Assembly: GCA_035222895.1 (NCBI GenBank)
Contig: JAVYIG010000689.1
Span: 164,501 to 228,500 of the forward strand
DNA length: 64,000 nucleotides
DNA from: Strongylocentrotus droebachiensis
Lineage: Eukaryota; Echinodermata; Echinoidea; Camarodonta; Strongylocentrotidae
Direction of reading: 5' to 3'
In this document: piece by piece, positions 1 to 13,329 of the stretch
Position numbering within the stretch: the stretch's first letter is position 1
Layout of the letters: every line of letters starts with the position of its first letter
The notes under the pieces: model-generated
Database searches by the model: none
What the model was told of the DNA's origin: nothing
The model's input: only the letters and a program-made list of their open reading frames with translations
Made by a program: the position numbers and the translations under genes

Positions 1-375
1 ATTTGACAACGCCCCCTATCGTCAGAGTCAGCAGCCTAACATATTAGCCTATGGACTTTTACCCAAAAAAAAATCGTTACAAATTCATTTTTTGTTATAA
101 CGAAAAGCACATCCACCCCGTCGTACGTTATTACTAGCCCTTTCATTGGAACCCTCATTTCTCATTGACTTTTGAAAGTTCACCCACCGTAATTTCATCA
201 AAATAGGTCACAAGCTCGCCATTGCCTATATAACACATGTACAACAAGTCGAACTTTGGACTCAATTTACCACGCGATTGTAAGGTTATAAGTCAAGCAC
301 ACGAAGGATAAGAAGCGTGAATTATCGTAGATCAGTTCTGATTTGCTCATTATGTCAATTTCATCCAACCCCCAC
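1..375. repeat. Left outer arm of a large inverted repeat
   Basis: This stretch is the reverse complement, with scattered mismatches, of about 11310-11690. The shared sequence includes the GACAACGCCCCCTATCGTCA block at the window edge and the CCACCGTAA block. Homology reaches base 1, so the true outer end lies outside the window or exactly at it. No target duplication can be tested. Nothing coding is seen. Confidence 0.85.
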
Positions 376-1284
376 TGTGGCTGCAGCGAGGTCGACAACA
401 AATCAAAAGTCTTAACAAAGGCTTCTACAGGTATTCGTATAGCTTTAATGATCGAAGAAACCATTCCATTTCGTTTCATTCCATTCCATTCCGTGAAATT
501 CCGTACTAGTATATTCCGTGAAAACTGTGGATAAATCACAGATAAAGAATCATAAATACATGTACATCATAGCATCATCAATATAGCAATAAACACAGTC
601 TCTAAAATAATGTACATTGTGTCATGATCTTCATAACTCATTAACATATCCTCAGTTCCTATCCTAGTCCATCTGCATTAAATGGCTTTACATAAATACA
701 AACTCACAATTACAAATGTCACAACTAGATTTCACTATAGCTTGAATCGATGAATTAAACAATTATAAACTCCAAATCTCTACTTAGTGCTTCAGCACTC
801 TCATAATAATCTTCAAAGTATTTAACAATATCTTCACTAGTTATCACTGTTCCTAATATAAAGTCAAATGTACATATATCATAACAGCATGGGCTTGCAT
901 GTCTTACATTACATTGCATACTAACATGAACATCTCTCAGTAAGAAGTTCAAAACATACACACTAATTTAAACTTTATGTTTCAACAATTCATAGAAATA
1001 CATTAAATATATAACAAAACTAACCTCTTTGCCTGACTTAATGACAATACTATGACTGAAACCCCCATCATGCGCTGGCAAAAAGGGAATCCTTGGACCT
1101 CAACACAGCCATGTTCTGTAGCCTTCTGAGTGTTTGATATCAAGTGGTTATCAATAGATGGCGCTATACTAGGCACCTTGCCTGAGGAAGTGCTATTACA
1201 AATATATGTGTATTCATGTCATGCATCAATAGAACAAGAAACAAATGACTTGGGTGATAAAGAAATTAAGTCAACTGTCACAAC
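376..1284. other. Segment interrupting the left inverted-repeat arm
   Basis: The right arm (11090-11690) is continuous, but the left arm jumps from about 375 to about 1285. About 910 bp is therefore inserted in the left arm or lost from the right. A short CATTC-rich stretch lies at 455-500. I see no recognisable gene; the small open frames lack any family motif. Confidence 0.6.
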
Positions 1285-1505
1285 ACCCACCGTAATTTTT
1301 CCATTTAGTAGAGGCAAGCATTTTGCCGAGGTAGGCAAAAACATGAATATTCATGAACGGTCAGACAATTTAATACAGCCTTTTATTACGTAACGTATAG
1401 TGAATGGGAATGGGCGATGATCCGTCCAGGAGGTAGAGGTCAGTGGTTTGTGCTGGCAATGTTCCAGCGAGCGAAAATGAGACAACCGGAGCAATATCAT
1501 ACTAC
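1285..1505. repeat. Left inner arm of the large inverted repeat
   Basis: Reverse complement of about 11090-11310. The shared blocks include TGAATATTCATG, the ACGTTACGTA/TACGTAACGT block and the GGTCAGTGGTTTGTGCTGG block. A CT-rich microsatellite follows at 1507-1575. Confidence 0.85.
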
Positions 1506-1841
1506 TATCTGTCTCCCTCACTCTATTTATCTCTTCATCTTCCTCTCTCTCTCTCTCTATCTATCTTTCTAACACTCTGTCCATCTACCAGTATACGGCA
1601 GTAATGTTCATTTGAAAATATGCGTCGGCAATTCACTAGTTTTGAAATGTGAACTCGGGCTGGAACAAACGATCGATCGTGGTTGATATCAAGACGTTAA
1701 TCCTCACCCAGTGTAATGAGAAGACAATTGTTTGAAACAGTAAAGAAAATATCTTAAAAAGGGAAATTGCTAGTTCACTAAAAAAGACAGAATGAAAAAG
1801 CTCACAAATTATTGTTCACCTTTCCCAAAAGTCACCCTTCT

Positions 1842-2015
1842 CTTAAAAGCCCCACTGCATTACTTATAGCTACTTGCGCCCTCTATTTACAGTCAATGAC
1901 TTGTCGATGACGGTTGGTCTCCCATGGTTTCCTCTTTCGTATGTTAATTTAGAGCCTATACAATGAGATAACCACCTGTCAGTGACCATGCAGGGAGGTT
2001 TAGGCCCAATGCAAC
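1842..2015. repeat. Diverged, truncated copy of a TTAA-bounded MITE
   Basis: It begins TTAAAAGCCCCACTGCA and matches the full-length 202-bp element at 58914-59115 through the AGATAACCACNTGTCAGTGACC block, but the right terminus is missing. From here to about 3180 I see no gene or named repeat. Confidence 0.6.
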
Positions 2016-3179
2016 TTGATAGCCTAACGATCGCACATAAAGAACCTGTGAGGGAGACTAAGACGCCTACGCATGTGGAAATCCCCAGTTTTCTTGAAAT
2101 ACATACACGTCGTCTGAAATGGAACAAACACGGTTCCCAAGTCATTGTTAACGTATCGAGTTTCAATATTTGAGGGGTATGGTTATTACCCAATGTAAAC
2201 ATCTAACCCCCAAAACGGCTCATGTTCTGTAGTTTGGAACTTAGTATTTAGGAGCTTAACACATTTTCGTAAATAATGATTTAGAATATGTCATACGCTG
2301 TGGAAATACGAAGGTATACGTTCAGAGTCTGTGGTTTCAACCTTAAAACTTGCTATCCATACAATACCCAATGCTATTTTCCCAGCTATACAGTGCGTAC
2401 AAAAGGTGTACCCTACTTTGGCAGCTTGTAATTAAAAGGTTGAAACTTATGTGATCTTGAATCGTATATCATGGTTAAGAGTACCTAATACCCTGGATAC
2501 TGATACCATATTCGTAATTGTGCTGCCCCTGATGAATGAGCAGCAGGCCTTTTCAAAAATATTGTAAAATCTTCTCGTACCAATTTTGGGCTGAAGCAAT
2601 AAATGTGGGTCAAAGGCCCTTATGTGTGTTTTATCTCATTCCCAAAAGATTTTCATATTCATTTACATTGACTATTAGGCAATTGAAAAGAAAAGGTGTT
2701 AATATCAGCTCAATCTCAAGAAAATGCTACCTGTAATTGGGAGGATAAACATTGGAAAAAAATGCAACACATTATGTAAAATAGTATAATAACAACATGG
2801 AAGAAAATGACACATTCAAAGTTATTAACCATTACCCACCACCGACAACATTGTTTAGTCAATACTTTACTACGGCTTCTCAAATATTATCTTACAAACT
2901 TATTTCATGAGTTGTTTATGGTGATATGTTTTCGCCAAGAGTTGCCTTTATTTTTTTTCCATTATTGCATCTTTTTTCCTTACTTTTTGTAGTCTACGAA
3001 ATTAAGGATTACACAAACCTGCCTTGAATCCGACTAGGTACAAGGACCTGGTTATAATTACTGTAATAGTGCACCGTGCAAAATCATGTATTGCTAAACT
3101 ATATCTTCTGTTTTATAGTGTACTTCATTTTATACTCTATATTTTGTGTAATAATGTTCATTATGTACCTCACTTAAGT

Positions 3180-3650
3180 AATCCAGCAATCTGATTGGTC
3201 GAAATTGCATTCATAAACTTTAACTGTTCCCGAAAATTCCCGGTAACCATGGTTAAAAAACAGTTCAAAATCCCAATAACCATGGTTATTGGGAAAATAG
3301 GTCAGTCTCCATGGTTACCCCATAGGTTTACATGTTAAAAAATGGTCTGAGCGATCGAGGATATCGTACGTGTGCGAAGAATTGGTCGGTAATTTCAATA
3401 CAATTGAATCTCGATCGATCTTACCGACAATTTTATCTTGCATTGTTGACATGAAGACGAAAATAAACTTCCAAAAACAAAAAAACAACATCTGCCGATA
3501 GATCTTGATCTAAGTTCGTGCCAATATGCATTGCAAAAGTAAAAGAAGGGCCCGTTTAATGGAGCAGCGGCGAAGCATCGACCACGCGAAGCCGTTTTTA
3601 ATCCATTTTAATGTATATATTAGATAAAACTGCTATATATGGTGACAGAG
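3180..3650. other. Gene-free stretch with repeated small palindromes
   Basis: Three copies of the palindrome CCATGGTTA/TAACCATGG occur between 3245 and 3320, along with GATCGATC-type short palindromes. No open reading frame or RNA gene is supported. Confidence 0.35.
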
Positions 3651-3731
3651 CGCGCTGGCCGAGCGGTTTAAGGCGCTGGTTAAACTTTCATCACCTTAGG
3701 TACGCAAGAGATCGAATCCCATCTTCGGCAA
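3651..3731 (+). tRNA. tRNA-Leu/Ser-like pseudogene or SINE head
   Basis: The A box GGCCGAGCGGTTTAAGGCG is near canonical for a class II (Leu/Ser) tRNA. A B-box-like GATCGAATCCC follows about 45 nt later. The acceptor-stem halves do not pair and the anticodon arm is poor, so a functional tRNA is unlikely. A T-rich tract follows directly, as in tRNA-derived SINEs. Confidence 0.5.
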
Positions 3732-3784
3732 AAGTTTTTTTTTATTGTTTATTTTTTATTTTTTAGTCTATTTTTTTTCGGCAT

Positions 3785-3958
3785 ATAAAAGTATTAATGA
3801 CTGCTTTAATATTCGAGAAATAGTTGTTTTTATACGCTCTCGGGAAGGTTACAATTGGGCTATTGCCCTCGGCACGCCTCGGGGAATAGCACAATTCTAA
3901 CCTTCCCTTGAGCGTATAAAAACAACTATTTCTCTCAAAGCAGTCATTAATACTATAC
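3785..3958. repeat. Near-perfect palindromic hairpin element
   Basis: The left half reads AGTATTAATGACTGC through CGGGAAGGTTACAATTG. The right half is its reverse complement with a few mismatches, and the turn is near the CGGCACGCC at about 3875. It resembles a foldback MITE without coding capacity. Confidence 0.8.
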
Positions 3959-4235
3959 CATAATGTGTTCTATTTCATATTCTACTTTATTCTGTACTTT
4001 TTTCTTCTTTATATTATATTTTTCAAAACTCATACTGTTTCCTTTATAAGAAGGAAGTAAGAGAGGGAAAAGGAGGGCAAGGACAAAGGGAGAGAGAAAG
4101 AGTGTGTATGACCCGAGGATCGAATTCAGTTTCTTTCAACTATTCAGCCCGGCACTGATGATAATTCATCTGCCATATGATGCGATGTGATAGTACCACA
4201 ATAGGGTTTATTGTTAATTGTAAAGAATTTGTTGT

Positions 4236-5460
4236 TTGCACCTAGTAAATAAATATTGCGTGCTCGATGCTGTTATTGAATACCAGTCAAAAGAAGGAGA
4301 AAAATGGATTCAGAGGGACTTCCCGGGTGATAGCCAAAATTTGATCACAACAATTGAAATTTCTCTTAGGAAGCCTATCCTTAAAAGTTGTTTATTCAAA
4401 AAGTACTGTAGAGACGAGGAACAAAGAATTATACAAATGCATCGTCGTCGAGCGTGAGAATCGTTATTTTTTTCTGTCTCTGTGCTAAATCCTGTGATCA
4501 GTGGGTTCAACCAAGTGGAATCAACTGTGACACAAATTATTATGATTCTTGTAAAGGGGAGAGCAGCAATGGCTAACGATTGTTGTTGAAATTCAACAAC
4601 AATCCCAGTTTTCTAAAAATTGTTTTTCCCCTAAAATTAAAATGAGACATGAAGGTAGATGAAAATTGTCAGTGTCTCGAACAAATTGAGAAAGTATTTG
4701 ATACAGAACGACTAAGACATACATATTATCACGTAAACATTTTTTTTCTTAATATTAATCTTCGACTACCAAATGACCATGCACGAGAAGGGAACAGTCT
4801 TAAAACAGTTTAGGCTACCGTGTGTAGACATAACATTATTTCATCCCCACTGTGTACATGGATGATACAAATATTCATGTTAAAACATTTTCCATTTTTA
4901 TCATCAATATGATAAAATAACCATGAACTTCAAAACATCATCCAATTGCAAAACTGGGAAACAGTAGCTATTACAAGTATTTACTGCATCATCCTTGTTC
5001 CAGTTTCTTTATAATTTGTAAGACCTACTGTCTGCACAAAAATGAATAACATTCTTAGTCAATGACGTAGCTTCGGTGGCGGGGGTAGATGCTTCAGATC
5101 GCGTGCTCGATGTTGTTATTGAATACCAGTCAAAAGAAGGAATAAAACGGATTCAGAGGGACTTCTCGGGTGCTAGCCAAAATTTGTTTACAACAATTGA
5201 AATTTCTCTTTTCTCGTATAAACAATTTTTTCTTCTTCATGTTAACCCTCCATTACCAAAGACCATGCAAAACTCAGAAAAGATGCAAATAAGGGTATGA
5301 ATAACAAACAGTAATTTGTGACATACATGTACATGTATTGATAATTGTGCTGACATTTAATACAAAAAGTATTCGAAAGCTTAATCCTATTTTAATCATG
5401 GGATTTTGGACTTTCAAGGAGGAAACAGTGTTAAAACAGTTTAGACTACCGTGTTCAGAG
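4236..5460. repeat. Dispersed repeat family, two tandem copies
   Basis: The two copies (about 4240-5070 and 5070-5460) share the GAATACCAGTCAAAAGAAGG block and an AACAGTAGCTATTACAAG block. The same family recurs at about 7040-7720, 7740-8430, 15370-16330 and 30700-31040. Short open frames occur, but stops and shifts differ between copies, so the family is not read as coding. Confidence 0.7.
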
Positions 5461-5469
5461 GCGATGCTC

Positions 5470-6560
5470 CGGGGGGGGGGGCACAGTACCCACACTTTTT
5501 TAAGTACCCAACAAGTGCCCCTTTAAGTTTGTAAGAAGTGCCCCTTTTATTTTGACAAGTGCCCCTATTAAATTGTAACAGTGCCCCTTCCCCTTTCCAC
5601 CTCTGATATGTGCCCCTTTTATTTTGACACGTACCCATTTTCCTTCGACAAGTACACATTTTCCTTTGCAATGAGTTTCCATTTTCCATTCTTTCTCATA
5701 AATGCCTTTTTTAATCTCTAGTAAGTTCCCCTTTTCAGGTACAAGAAGCGTCTCTTTTCACTTGTGATAAGCACCCCCTTCACCTCTGATAAATGCCCGA
5801 TTCAAATCTGAAAGGTTCCCCTTTTGCTTTGACAAATTCTCCATTTCCTTTGTAAAAGGTGCCCCTTACCCTTTTAATAACTACTCCTTTTAAACTCGGA
5901 TAAGCGCACATTATATATTTCATATATGCCCCCTTTCCTTTTTAATAAGTGCCCCCTTTTCCTTATGATAAGTGCCCCCTTTAAAAAAAGAGCCTCTTTC
6001 CTTTCCCATAAATGCCCCTTTTCTTTAGTGAAAATAGTTCCTTTTCATTCTCATTAGTGCCCCTTTTCATCTCTTGTAAATGACCTTATTCAATTCTGAG
6101 AGATACTCGTTTTACTTTGACAAGTGCCCCTTCCTCTCCTGATAAGTGCTCTTTTCATCTTATATAAACGCCCGTTTTATTTTGACACGCCCCCTTGACC
6201 TTCCTAATAGATGCTCTTTTTCTTTCTTATAAGTGCCCCTTGCCATTCTCATAATTAACCCTTTTCATCTTTGATTAGTGTCTCGTTTATTTTAACATGT
6301 GCCTCTTTTCCTTTTTAATAAGAGCAACCTCCCCCTTCTCAAAAAGCCCCCTTTAACCTCCAATAAATAGCCCTATTAAAATCTGATCAGTGCCTCTTTT
6401 CTTTCAACAAATTCACATTTCCATTTTTCATTAGTGCCCCTTTTACATTTTAATAAGTGCCCCTTTTCACCTCTGATAATTAGCCATTGAACTTTGTTAC
6501 GTGCTCCTTTCCTTTTCTACTAAGTGTCCCCCTTTCCTCTCATCATTAAACGTGCCCCTA
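5470..6560. repeat. Degenerate GTGCCCCTTTT-type minisatellite
   Basis: About 1.1 kb is built from diverged units of roughly 20-35 bp, each centred on GTGCCCCTTTT followed by an AT-rich spacer ending in GATAA or GACAA. Unit length varies strongly. A poly(G) run (5469-5480) sits at its left edge. No gene is supported; the minus-strand open frames here are products of the repeat. Confidence 0.8.
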
Positions 6561-7039
6561 ATTTCAAGCGACTGAAGCAATTTCCCCCGAAAGCTCGCTC
6601 GTGGTTGTAGCCTAGATGTTATAAGTATATAACTTATCAAAGGTCTTTTAAGTCTTCCGTTATGAGAATGTGCTTATAACCCCATCAGGATTGGGTTTTT
6701 CCTCTTCATAAGATGTAATTTTTCGCACTGCGACGTCACAAATCTTAAAAATTTTCCTCGCAAGCTTAGCTCGCTCGTAAATTCATTTTCAGATCATCAT
6801 ACCCAACTGGAAAGTATGATGCTTAAGCAATATCTTATATGATGTACAAAGAGAAATAAATATTGAAATCATCCCTGATAATGTAATCACAATAAAGGGG
6901 TATATACCAATGTCTAACAAATTGTATATTTTCGCTTTAAGGATTTCCCTTTGAAGGTGCTCATTTTTCCAGAAAGTGACCTTTATCGTAGGTGCCCCCC
7001 CCCCCCCCCCACATTGGAAGTCGCTCCGCCGCCTCCGTC

Positions 7040-8430
7040 GGTGTGTAAACAAAACATTATTTCATCCCCATTGTTTACATGGATGATAAAAATATTCATG
7101 TTGAAAACATTTTCATTTTCATCATCAATATCATAAAATAATCATGAACTTCAAGACGTCATCCAATTGCATAACTGCGAAACAGTAGCTACAATTACAA
7201 GTATTTACTGCATCATCCTTGTTCCAGTTTCTTTATAACTTGTAAGACCTACTGTCTGCACAAAAATGGATAACATTCTTAGTCAATGACGTAACTTCGG
7301 GTCGGGGGTAGATGCTTCAGATCGTGTACTCGATGTTGTTATTGAATACCAGTCAAAAGAAGGAGAAAATGGATTCAGAGGGACTTCCCGGGTGCTAGCC
7401 AAAATTTGATCACAACAATTGAAATTTCTCTTAGGAAGCCTATCCTTAAAAGTTGTTTATTCAAAAAGTACTGTAGAGACGAGGAACAAAGAATTATACA
7501 AATACATCGTCGTCGAGCGTGAGAATCGTTAATTTTTTCTGTCTCTGTGCTAAATCCTGTGATCAGTGGATTCAACCAAGTGGAATCAACTGTGACACAA
7601 ATTATTATGATTCTTGAAAGAGGGAGAGCTGCAATGGCTAACGATTGTTTATAAAATTCAGCAATAATCGCAGCTTTCTCAAATTGGTTTTCCCTAAAAT
7701 TACAATGAGACATGGAGGTAGATGAAAAATGACAGTGTCTCGAAAAAATTAAGAGATTATTTGATACAGAATGAATAAGACATAAATGTTATCATGTAAA
7801 CATGTTTTGTTCATGTTAATCCTCCACTACCATTACGAAATGACTATGCAAAACTCGGAAAAGGTGCAAATAAGGGTATGAATAAAAGACAGTAATTTAT
7901 GACAAACATGTACATGTATTTATAATTGTGCAGACATAATAATATGAAATGTATTAAGAAGCTAAATCCTTGATTTAATCACGGGATTGTTGGACTCTCG
8001 AGGTGGGAACAGTATTAAGACTGTTTAGGCTACCGGGTGTAAACAAAACGTTCATTCATCCACATTGTGTACATGGATGATACAAATATCCATGTTGAAA
8101 ACGTTTTCAATGTCATCAATGGTAAAATAATCATGATCCTCAAGACATCATCCGATTGCAAATCTGGGAAACAGTAGCTATCACAAGAATTCTTGTTCCA
8201 GTTTACTTTCTACCAAAAAATGGACAACATTCTTAGTCAATGACGTATCTTCGGGGCGGGGGTGGATGCTGAAGATCGCGTGCCTGATATTGTTATTGAA
8301 TACCAGTCAAAATAAGAAAAAGTTGAATTCAGGGGGAATAACCCGGGTTCATGCCAAAAATGTCTTTACAACAATAGAAACTTCTTTTAAGAGCACTTTT
8401 GTCGTCCCTAAAATTTGGTCGACCGATATT
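7040..8430. repeat. Further copies of the dispersed repeat family
   Basis: Copy 7320-7720 is close to 4256-4640, with the same AGTACTGTAGAGACGAGGAAC block. A more diverged copy covers 8030-8400. A poly(C) run (6993-7010) and a poly(G) run (8441-8458) flank the pair. No coding function is seen. Confidence 0.7.
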
Positions 8431-8929
8431 TCGTTCAGTTGGGGGGGGGGGGGGGGGGTAAGGTCACCTTTTTTTGGTCACCCTTTAGCACGAATTTATT
8501 TATTTAATTATTTATTTATTTCTCTTTTATTAAAACAAAAATTGAGGGGGGGGGGTTCCTCCGAAACACACACATACAAAAATTGGGTAGGGGGTTCGAC
8601 CCAAAAACACCTCCCCCCCATGCGTACGCGCCTGGTCGAGGCTACCGTATGTAAACACCACATTATTACATCCTAATTGTGTACCTGAATGATACAAATA
8701 TCCATGCTGAAAATTTCTCACTTTTTAATATCAATGTAGTAATAATAGTTCACATTTATAATGCGCCTAATACTTTGTTTCTAGGCGCGGAACATATTAG
8801 TAGATCATGAAATTCACGTTTATAATGGTATACAGTTTATAAATTTCCGCGACATAGATGATTATTCAAAAATGATGCAAGACAGAAAAAAAGGAGTCTA
8901 TTGGCAGGTTGGTTTAGAATAAACAATAT

Positions 8930-9240
8930 ATTTCACTAATTTGTAATCAAAACTTGGAGATCCCATATGGGCAAAATCGAGTTTATCCTGAACGTGTCAA
9001 CAGTTAGAGTTATTTACCCTGCCAAATATCAATTGTTTATATACAATGGAAATTTGTTTTCACGAGGTAATTGGGACCGAGGTAATTGGAACCAAAGAAA
9101 TTACCTTGTTTTATCAGGAATATTGTTATATTACGGGGTGAAAAAAACATAATAATATAAAGAGCTGGGACCGGCAAAATCACCTTGTTATAAAAGATAC
9201 CTCGTAATATATCTCAGCTCTTTATACTGAGGTTCCACTG

Positions 9241-9284
<44 letters not shown>

Positions 9285-9690
9285 TACACACACACGCACA
9301 CACACGCACACCCAAATACAGTGTATAGTCCTGCATCAGTTAAAGAAAAATAGATAGGTGAACATGAAATAATGAAACAACCGTAGGAGATACAAATATT
9401 AAATGACAAAATTTATTCAAAACTTGATAAAAGACACACTTCAGTTACTAACTTGAGAAAGTTTATGTACATCGTGGCGGCACTCTGAAGAGTAGAAAAG
9501 TATTTAGAGTGAGTCAAGGACTTTAACCTACTTGCTTCCTGTCTATTTGATAGCTATTATTTAAAAAAACATTTTTGCAATATCATATCATTTAATGCAC
9601 AAATCTGTGCTAAGGAGCTCGTTGCAAATTAAGTAACTCACCTTTTACAACTCATTGCATTTCGATAGTCAGAGTGTTAACTGCATACTG
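8930..9690. repeat. Segmental duplicate of 17960-18660 with gene-A-side poly(A) signal
   Basis: The duplicate shares TACTGAGGTT, the CCGTAGGAGATACAAATA block and the ACACTCTGAAGAGTAGAAAA block. It contains a (TA)n tract at 9245-9280 and a (CA)n tract at 9286-9312. On the minus strand AATAAA lies at 9417-9412. Because the partner region lies downstream of the gene B Death exon, this may be the old 3' UTR end of gene A. From 9690 to 11090 I see no recognisable gene. Confidence 0.65.
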
Positions 9691-11089
9691 GTATGAAAGC
9701 GGAAGCAGAAAATATGAGAAACGGAATGACGAAAGTTTGAAAGAAATCGGGCCAGTAATAAGATAGTTCTGAAAAATATCGTTACTTTCTCTTTTTCTTT
9801 CAAGTGCCTTTTCAGTTCTGATTACAGGTGTACCCACACTTTTTGGGGACATTGTATAAACGACTCCATTTACATCAATAAACATGTTGGAAAGAATAAG
9901 TCAACACCCCCAAAATGACTGAAATATAAAAGCTTAAGAAATAAACAAACATATTTTTAACCGTATTATGTAATGCAAAGATACAATTGTGATCAATACT
10001 AGATACTCACAGATTGTATGTTGATATGTAATACATCTTTAGAAAAAAGAAAAAAAATGATATGATGGTATTGACCTGAAACAGAATCTCGACATACAGA
10101 GTAAAAGATCGGATTCAGTTTTCATTGCTTTAGAGCACTCAGAACAAAGTAATGGACATGGCTTGGATAATTGAATGTAAGGCAAGGACTGGAAAGCCGG
10201 GCGAACCCTGCATATGTAATGCAGATTGAAAGTTTACTATGTAACTCATTTGCAAATCATTCAATGTGTGTTATTTATGAAGATACAGAGAAATACATAT
10301 ATCATTTCATCCAATGACCATCAGAATAACCCTTCTTGTTTGATACTAAACTAATATCACCTCATTAGAACACAATTGTCTTGAGTGATTCTTTTCATGA
10401 CTAGGTAATTGATGATGCAAAAATATCTCATCTGATTAATAACGCGCTACAATTGATACAGCTGCTTGAATACGTATTTAGTACTTTATTTGTTAAGAAT
10501 CTAAACATTTCATTTGGTTTACTTGTAACCTGAAATATCAGAAAACAGAATAAGTTGATAATCAATGACACATGAACATAATTAGTTAATATAATGATAT
10601 GCTTGTTCGGTGTCCGGACAATGCACAGCCTCACTCCAGTCAATGCCATTCAGTTTATTATGAAAATCAGCTTAAGTCATTTCATTAATATTTCGAGTAA
10701 AAATGAAAAAGGAGTTTGACCGAGAAATGTTTTCTGAGTAATTTGGAAGATAAGGAACATATCTGAAATGTTATTGTAAAATATACCAGACGAAATGTTC
10801 AAACCAAAATTATTTGTAAAAATATTTTCAATCTAGTCGGTGTATCCATCAGGGGTAATAAATCATTTGAATATATTGCACTTAAAAGTACATTTACGGG
10901 ATTACATGAACATTTTACAAAGATCACAATTCATATAAAAAAATACATAAGCTTGCTTATTTTCGGCATTTACTTTTTTTTCAAACAATTTATCTGGTTT
11001 TCTGTTAATGATTCCTACAATATATTTTACATTTTGGCAACAATATGTCAATAAAGAGCGACTCGTTGTTATGGTGTAGGTTAAACAAA

Positions 11090-11690
11090 TCTCTTCTTAC
11101 ATATTGCTCCGATTGTCTCATTTTCGCTCGCGTGAACATTGCCAGCACAAACCACTGACCTCTGCCTCCTGAACGGATCATCGCCCATTCCATTCACTAT
11201 ACGTTACGTACTATAAAGGCTGTATTGTCTGACCGTTCATGAATATTCATGTTTTTGCTAAACTCGGCAAAATGTTTGCTTTTACTAAATGGAAAAATTA
11301 CGGTGGGGGGTTGGATGAAATGGACATAATGAAATAGGCAGAAGTGATCTATGATAATTCATGCTTTTTATGTTTCGTGTGCTCGACCTATAACCTTCAA
11401 ATCGCTTGGTAAACTGAGTCCAAAGTTAGACTTGTTTCACACGTGTATTATAGGCAATGACGAGCTTGCAACCTATTTTGAAAAATTACGGTGGGTGAAC
11501 TTTCAAAAGTCAATGAGACATGAGGGCTCCAATGAAAGAGCTAGTGATAACGTACGTCGGGGTGGATGTGCTTTTCGTTTAAACAAAAAATGAATTTTTA
11601 ACGATTTTTTTAAAAAACGTCCATAGGCTAACATGTTAGGCTGCCGACTCAGATCATGCTCTGACGATAGGGGGCGTTGTGAAATGAGAC
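11090..11690. repeat. Right arm of the large inverted repeat
   Basis: A continuous reverse complement of the two left-arm blocks (1285-1505 and 1-375). It lies between the ankyrin exon of gene A and the 3'-UTR-like segment at 8930-9690. The equivalent interval of gene B has no such arm. Confidence 0.85.
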
Positions 11691-11730
11691 TAACCGGAGC
11701 CATATGTTAGGAAAATTAGAGGATTAGAAA

Positions 11731-12205
11731 TCAGAAGTCCAAATTCACCTCCTCTTTTATACGCTCTATTGGAATATATATATATATATTTTTGTATCCA
11801 TCTTTATCAAACAGAAGTGGAGTATCATCATTTATCCATTTTTCAGTAAATCCATAAATGGAAAAGTTTAATGAAAACGATAAGATGAAGTCAGATATTA
11901 CAACAAAGTTTTTGTTTAAGCAACGAGCATTAACATGCAAACATCTAACATTGATTTTATTAACATTTTGAAAGTTATTAGATAATATATCCTCAAATAA
12001 TATTAACAATTTATACAATTTTCTTGTAGAAAATAATTTCATCATCATCATCTTGGAACAGACTTTGTAAACCACTAATTTCATTGAGTAATTGAAAGTG
12101 TGGAGTAAATCTATCATTTTGCAATTTTGCACAGAAATCAGTGTCATCCAACATATCTAATTCAAAAATATAGTGTGAAAGCATGGGGAAAATACAAATT
12201 TGCAT
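11731..12205 (-). pseudogene. LINE remnant, start of the endonuclease domain
   Basis: The minus strand encodes, across at least one frameshift, a non-LTR retrotransposon fragment. The upstream frame (12205-12011) gives a linker ending in QSLFQDDDD. The other frame (12147-11731) gives LHVNARCLNKNF and then GFTEKWINDDTPLLF, which match the two opening motifs of LINE AP-endonucleases (HxNxxSLxxNF and TETW, with the Glu kept). The rest of the endonuclease and the reverse transcriptase are absent. The clade (CR1, Jockey or similar) cannot be set from this piece. From 12205 to 13285 no gene is seen. Confidence 0.6.
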
Positions 12206-13329
12206 AATTACAGTTGTTTTTCGCTTATTACAGAAGCACTACAATCATTAAATGTTTAAAAGTCTCATTCCTGCATATATGAAATGTCATTTGATTTGTT
12301 TCAACTCAAAGATTCAATCAGTTTAATCTTGGCCATCACAAGAAGTGGGTTATTGATGTAGACAAATGTTCATGTACCCTTTACAACTCTTTCCATTTAT
12401 GTTATTACCAAAGAAGAAAAAAGCCAGTCAGTCACTCAATAGTGTCTGACAATGAAGTCTAGCAAGTAAACGGGTTTCCTTGCATAATTTGAATATGAGG
12501 ACACTGCTAACGTTTACATTTCACAGACAGGACATACATGACATATTCATAATTCCTGCAAAGTTCTACAGCATTTGAGGTTGGCTGCAAAAGGGACATA
12601 GTACCTTTAAGAGAAGGAATATATATATATATCTTCGATATGTAATTCAACAAAACAATGATAATGTTTTAAGAGTACAGAACAATAAAACAAAAAGCTG
12701 TAAGATAATTATTGCCCCGGGGAGCATATCTGGGAATGACATATACATAAATATGAATTTAACACAAGGCAATTTCATGGCATTCGTAACACAATTAGTT
12801 TAAAGTACATATTTAATTTGACATAATTTATGACCTGGTTATAACGTGCATGTGGGAATAATTCTGTGTGTCTCACAAGTCCTCACAAGTCCATTCACCC
12901 AAAAGTGCAAATGTAGAAATGATAAGTATTGTGTAATGAGGTAAACAAAAGGTTATTGTAACACTATCCTGCATATATTGTAATATGACAGAGATTTTGG
13001 AACTAACAGGTATATAGAATACAAGATGATATACAAACATTATAGTGGCTGTACATGTTATATAATACATTCATAACAAGTAATAAAGGCATATATAAAC
13101 ATGTGGTGTTCTTTTAACAAATGAGGTTGGCATTTGCGTATGCCAGCTCAACGGAGTGACCTTTAATCTACCATCGACGTAGTGGCCAACTAACCTTAAA
13201 TTTCTATTATCATCATCTTATTCAGTTATTTCCCTAAATTAATAATGATAATAATAAATTCTCAACAGAAAATGTCAAGGAAATTTTACAGTACATAAGC
13301 CGAAACGTTCCAATACCAACTGAACTTAC

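Noticed and set aside
3651-3731. Functional tRNA
   Set aside because: A and B boxes are present but the acceptor and anticodon stems do not pair.
9652-9885. Minus-strand open frame downstream of gene A, considered as a later exon
   Set aside because: It shows no ZU5, UPA or Death similarity, and the homologous region of gene B is not open; a splice-like GTGAGT at its end is not enough.
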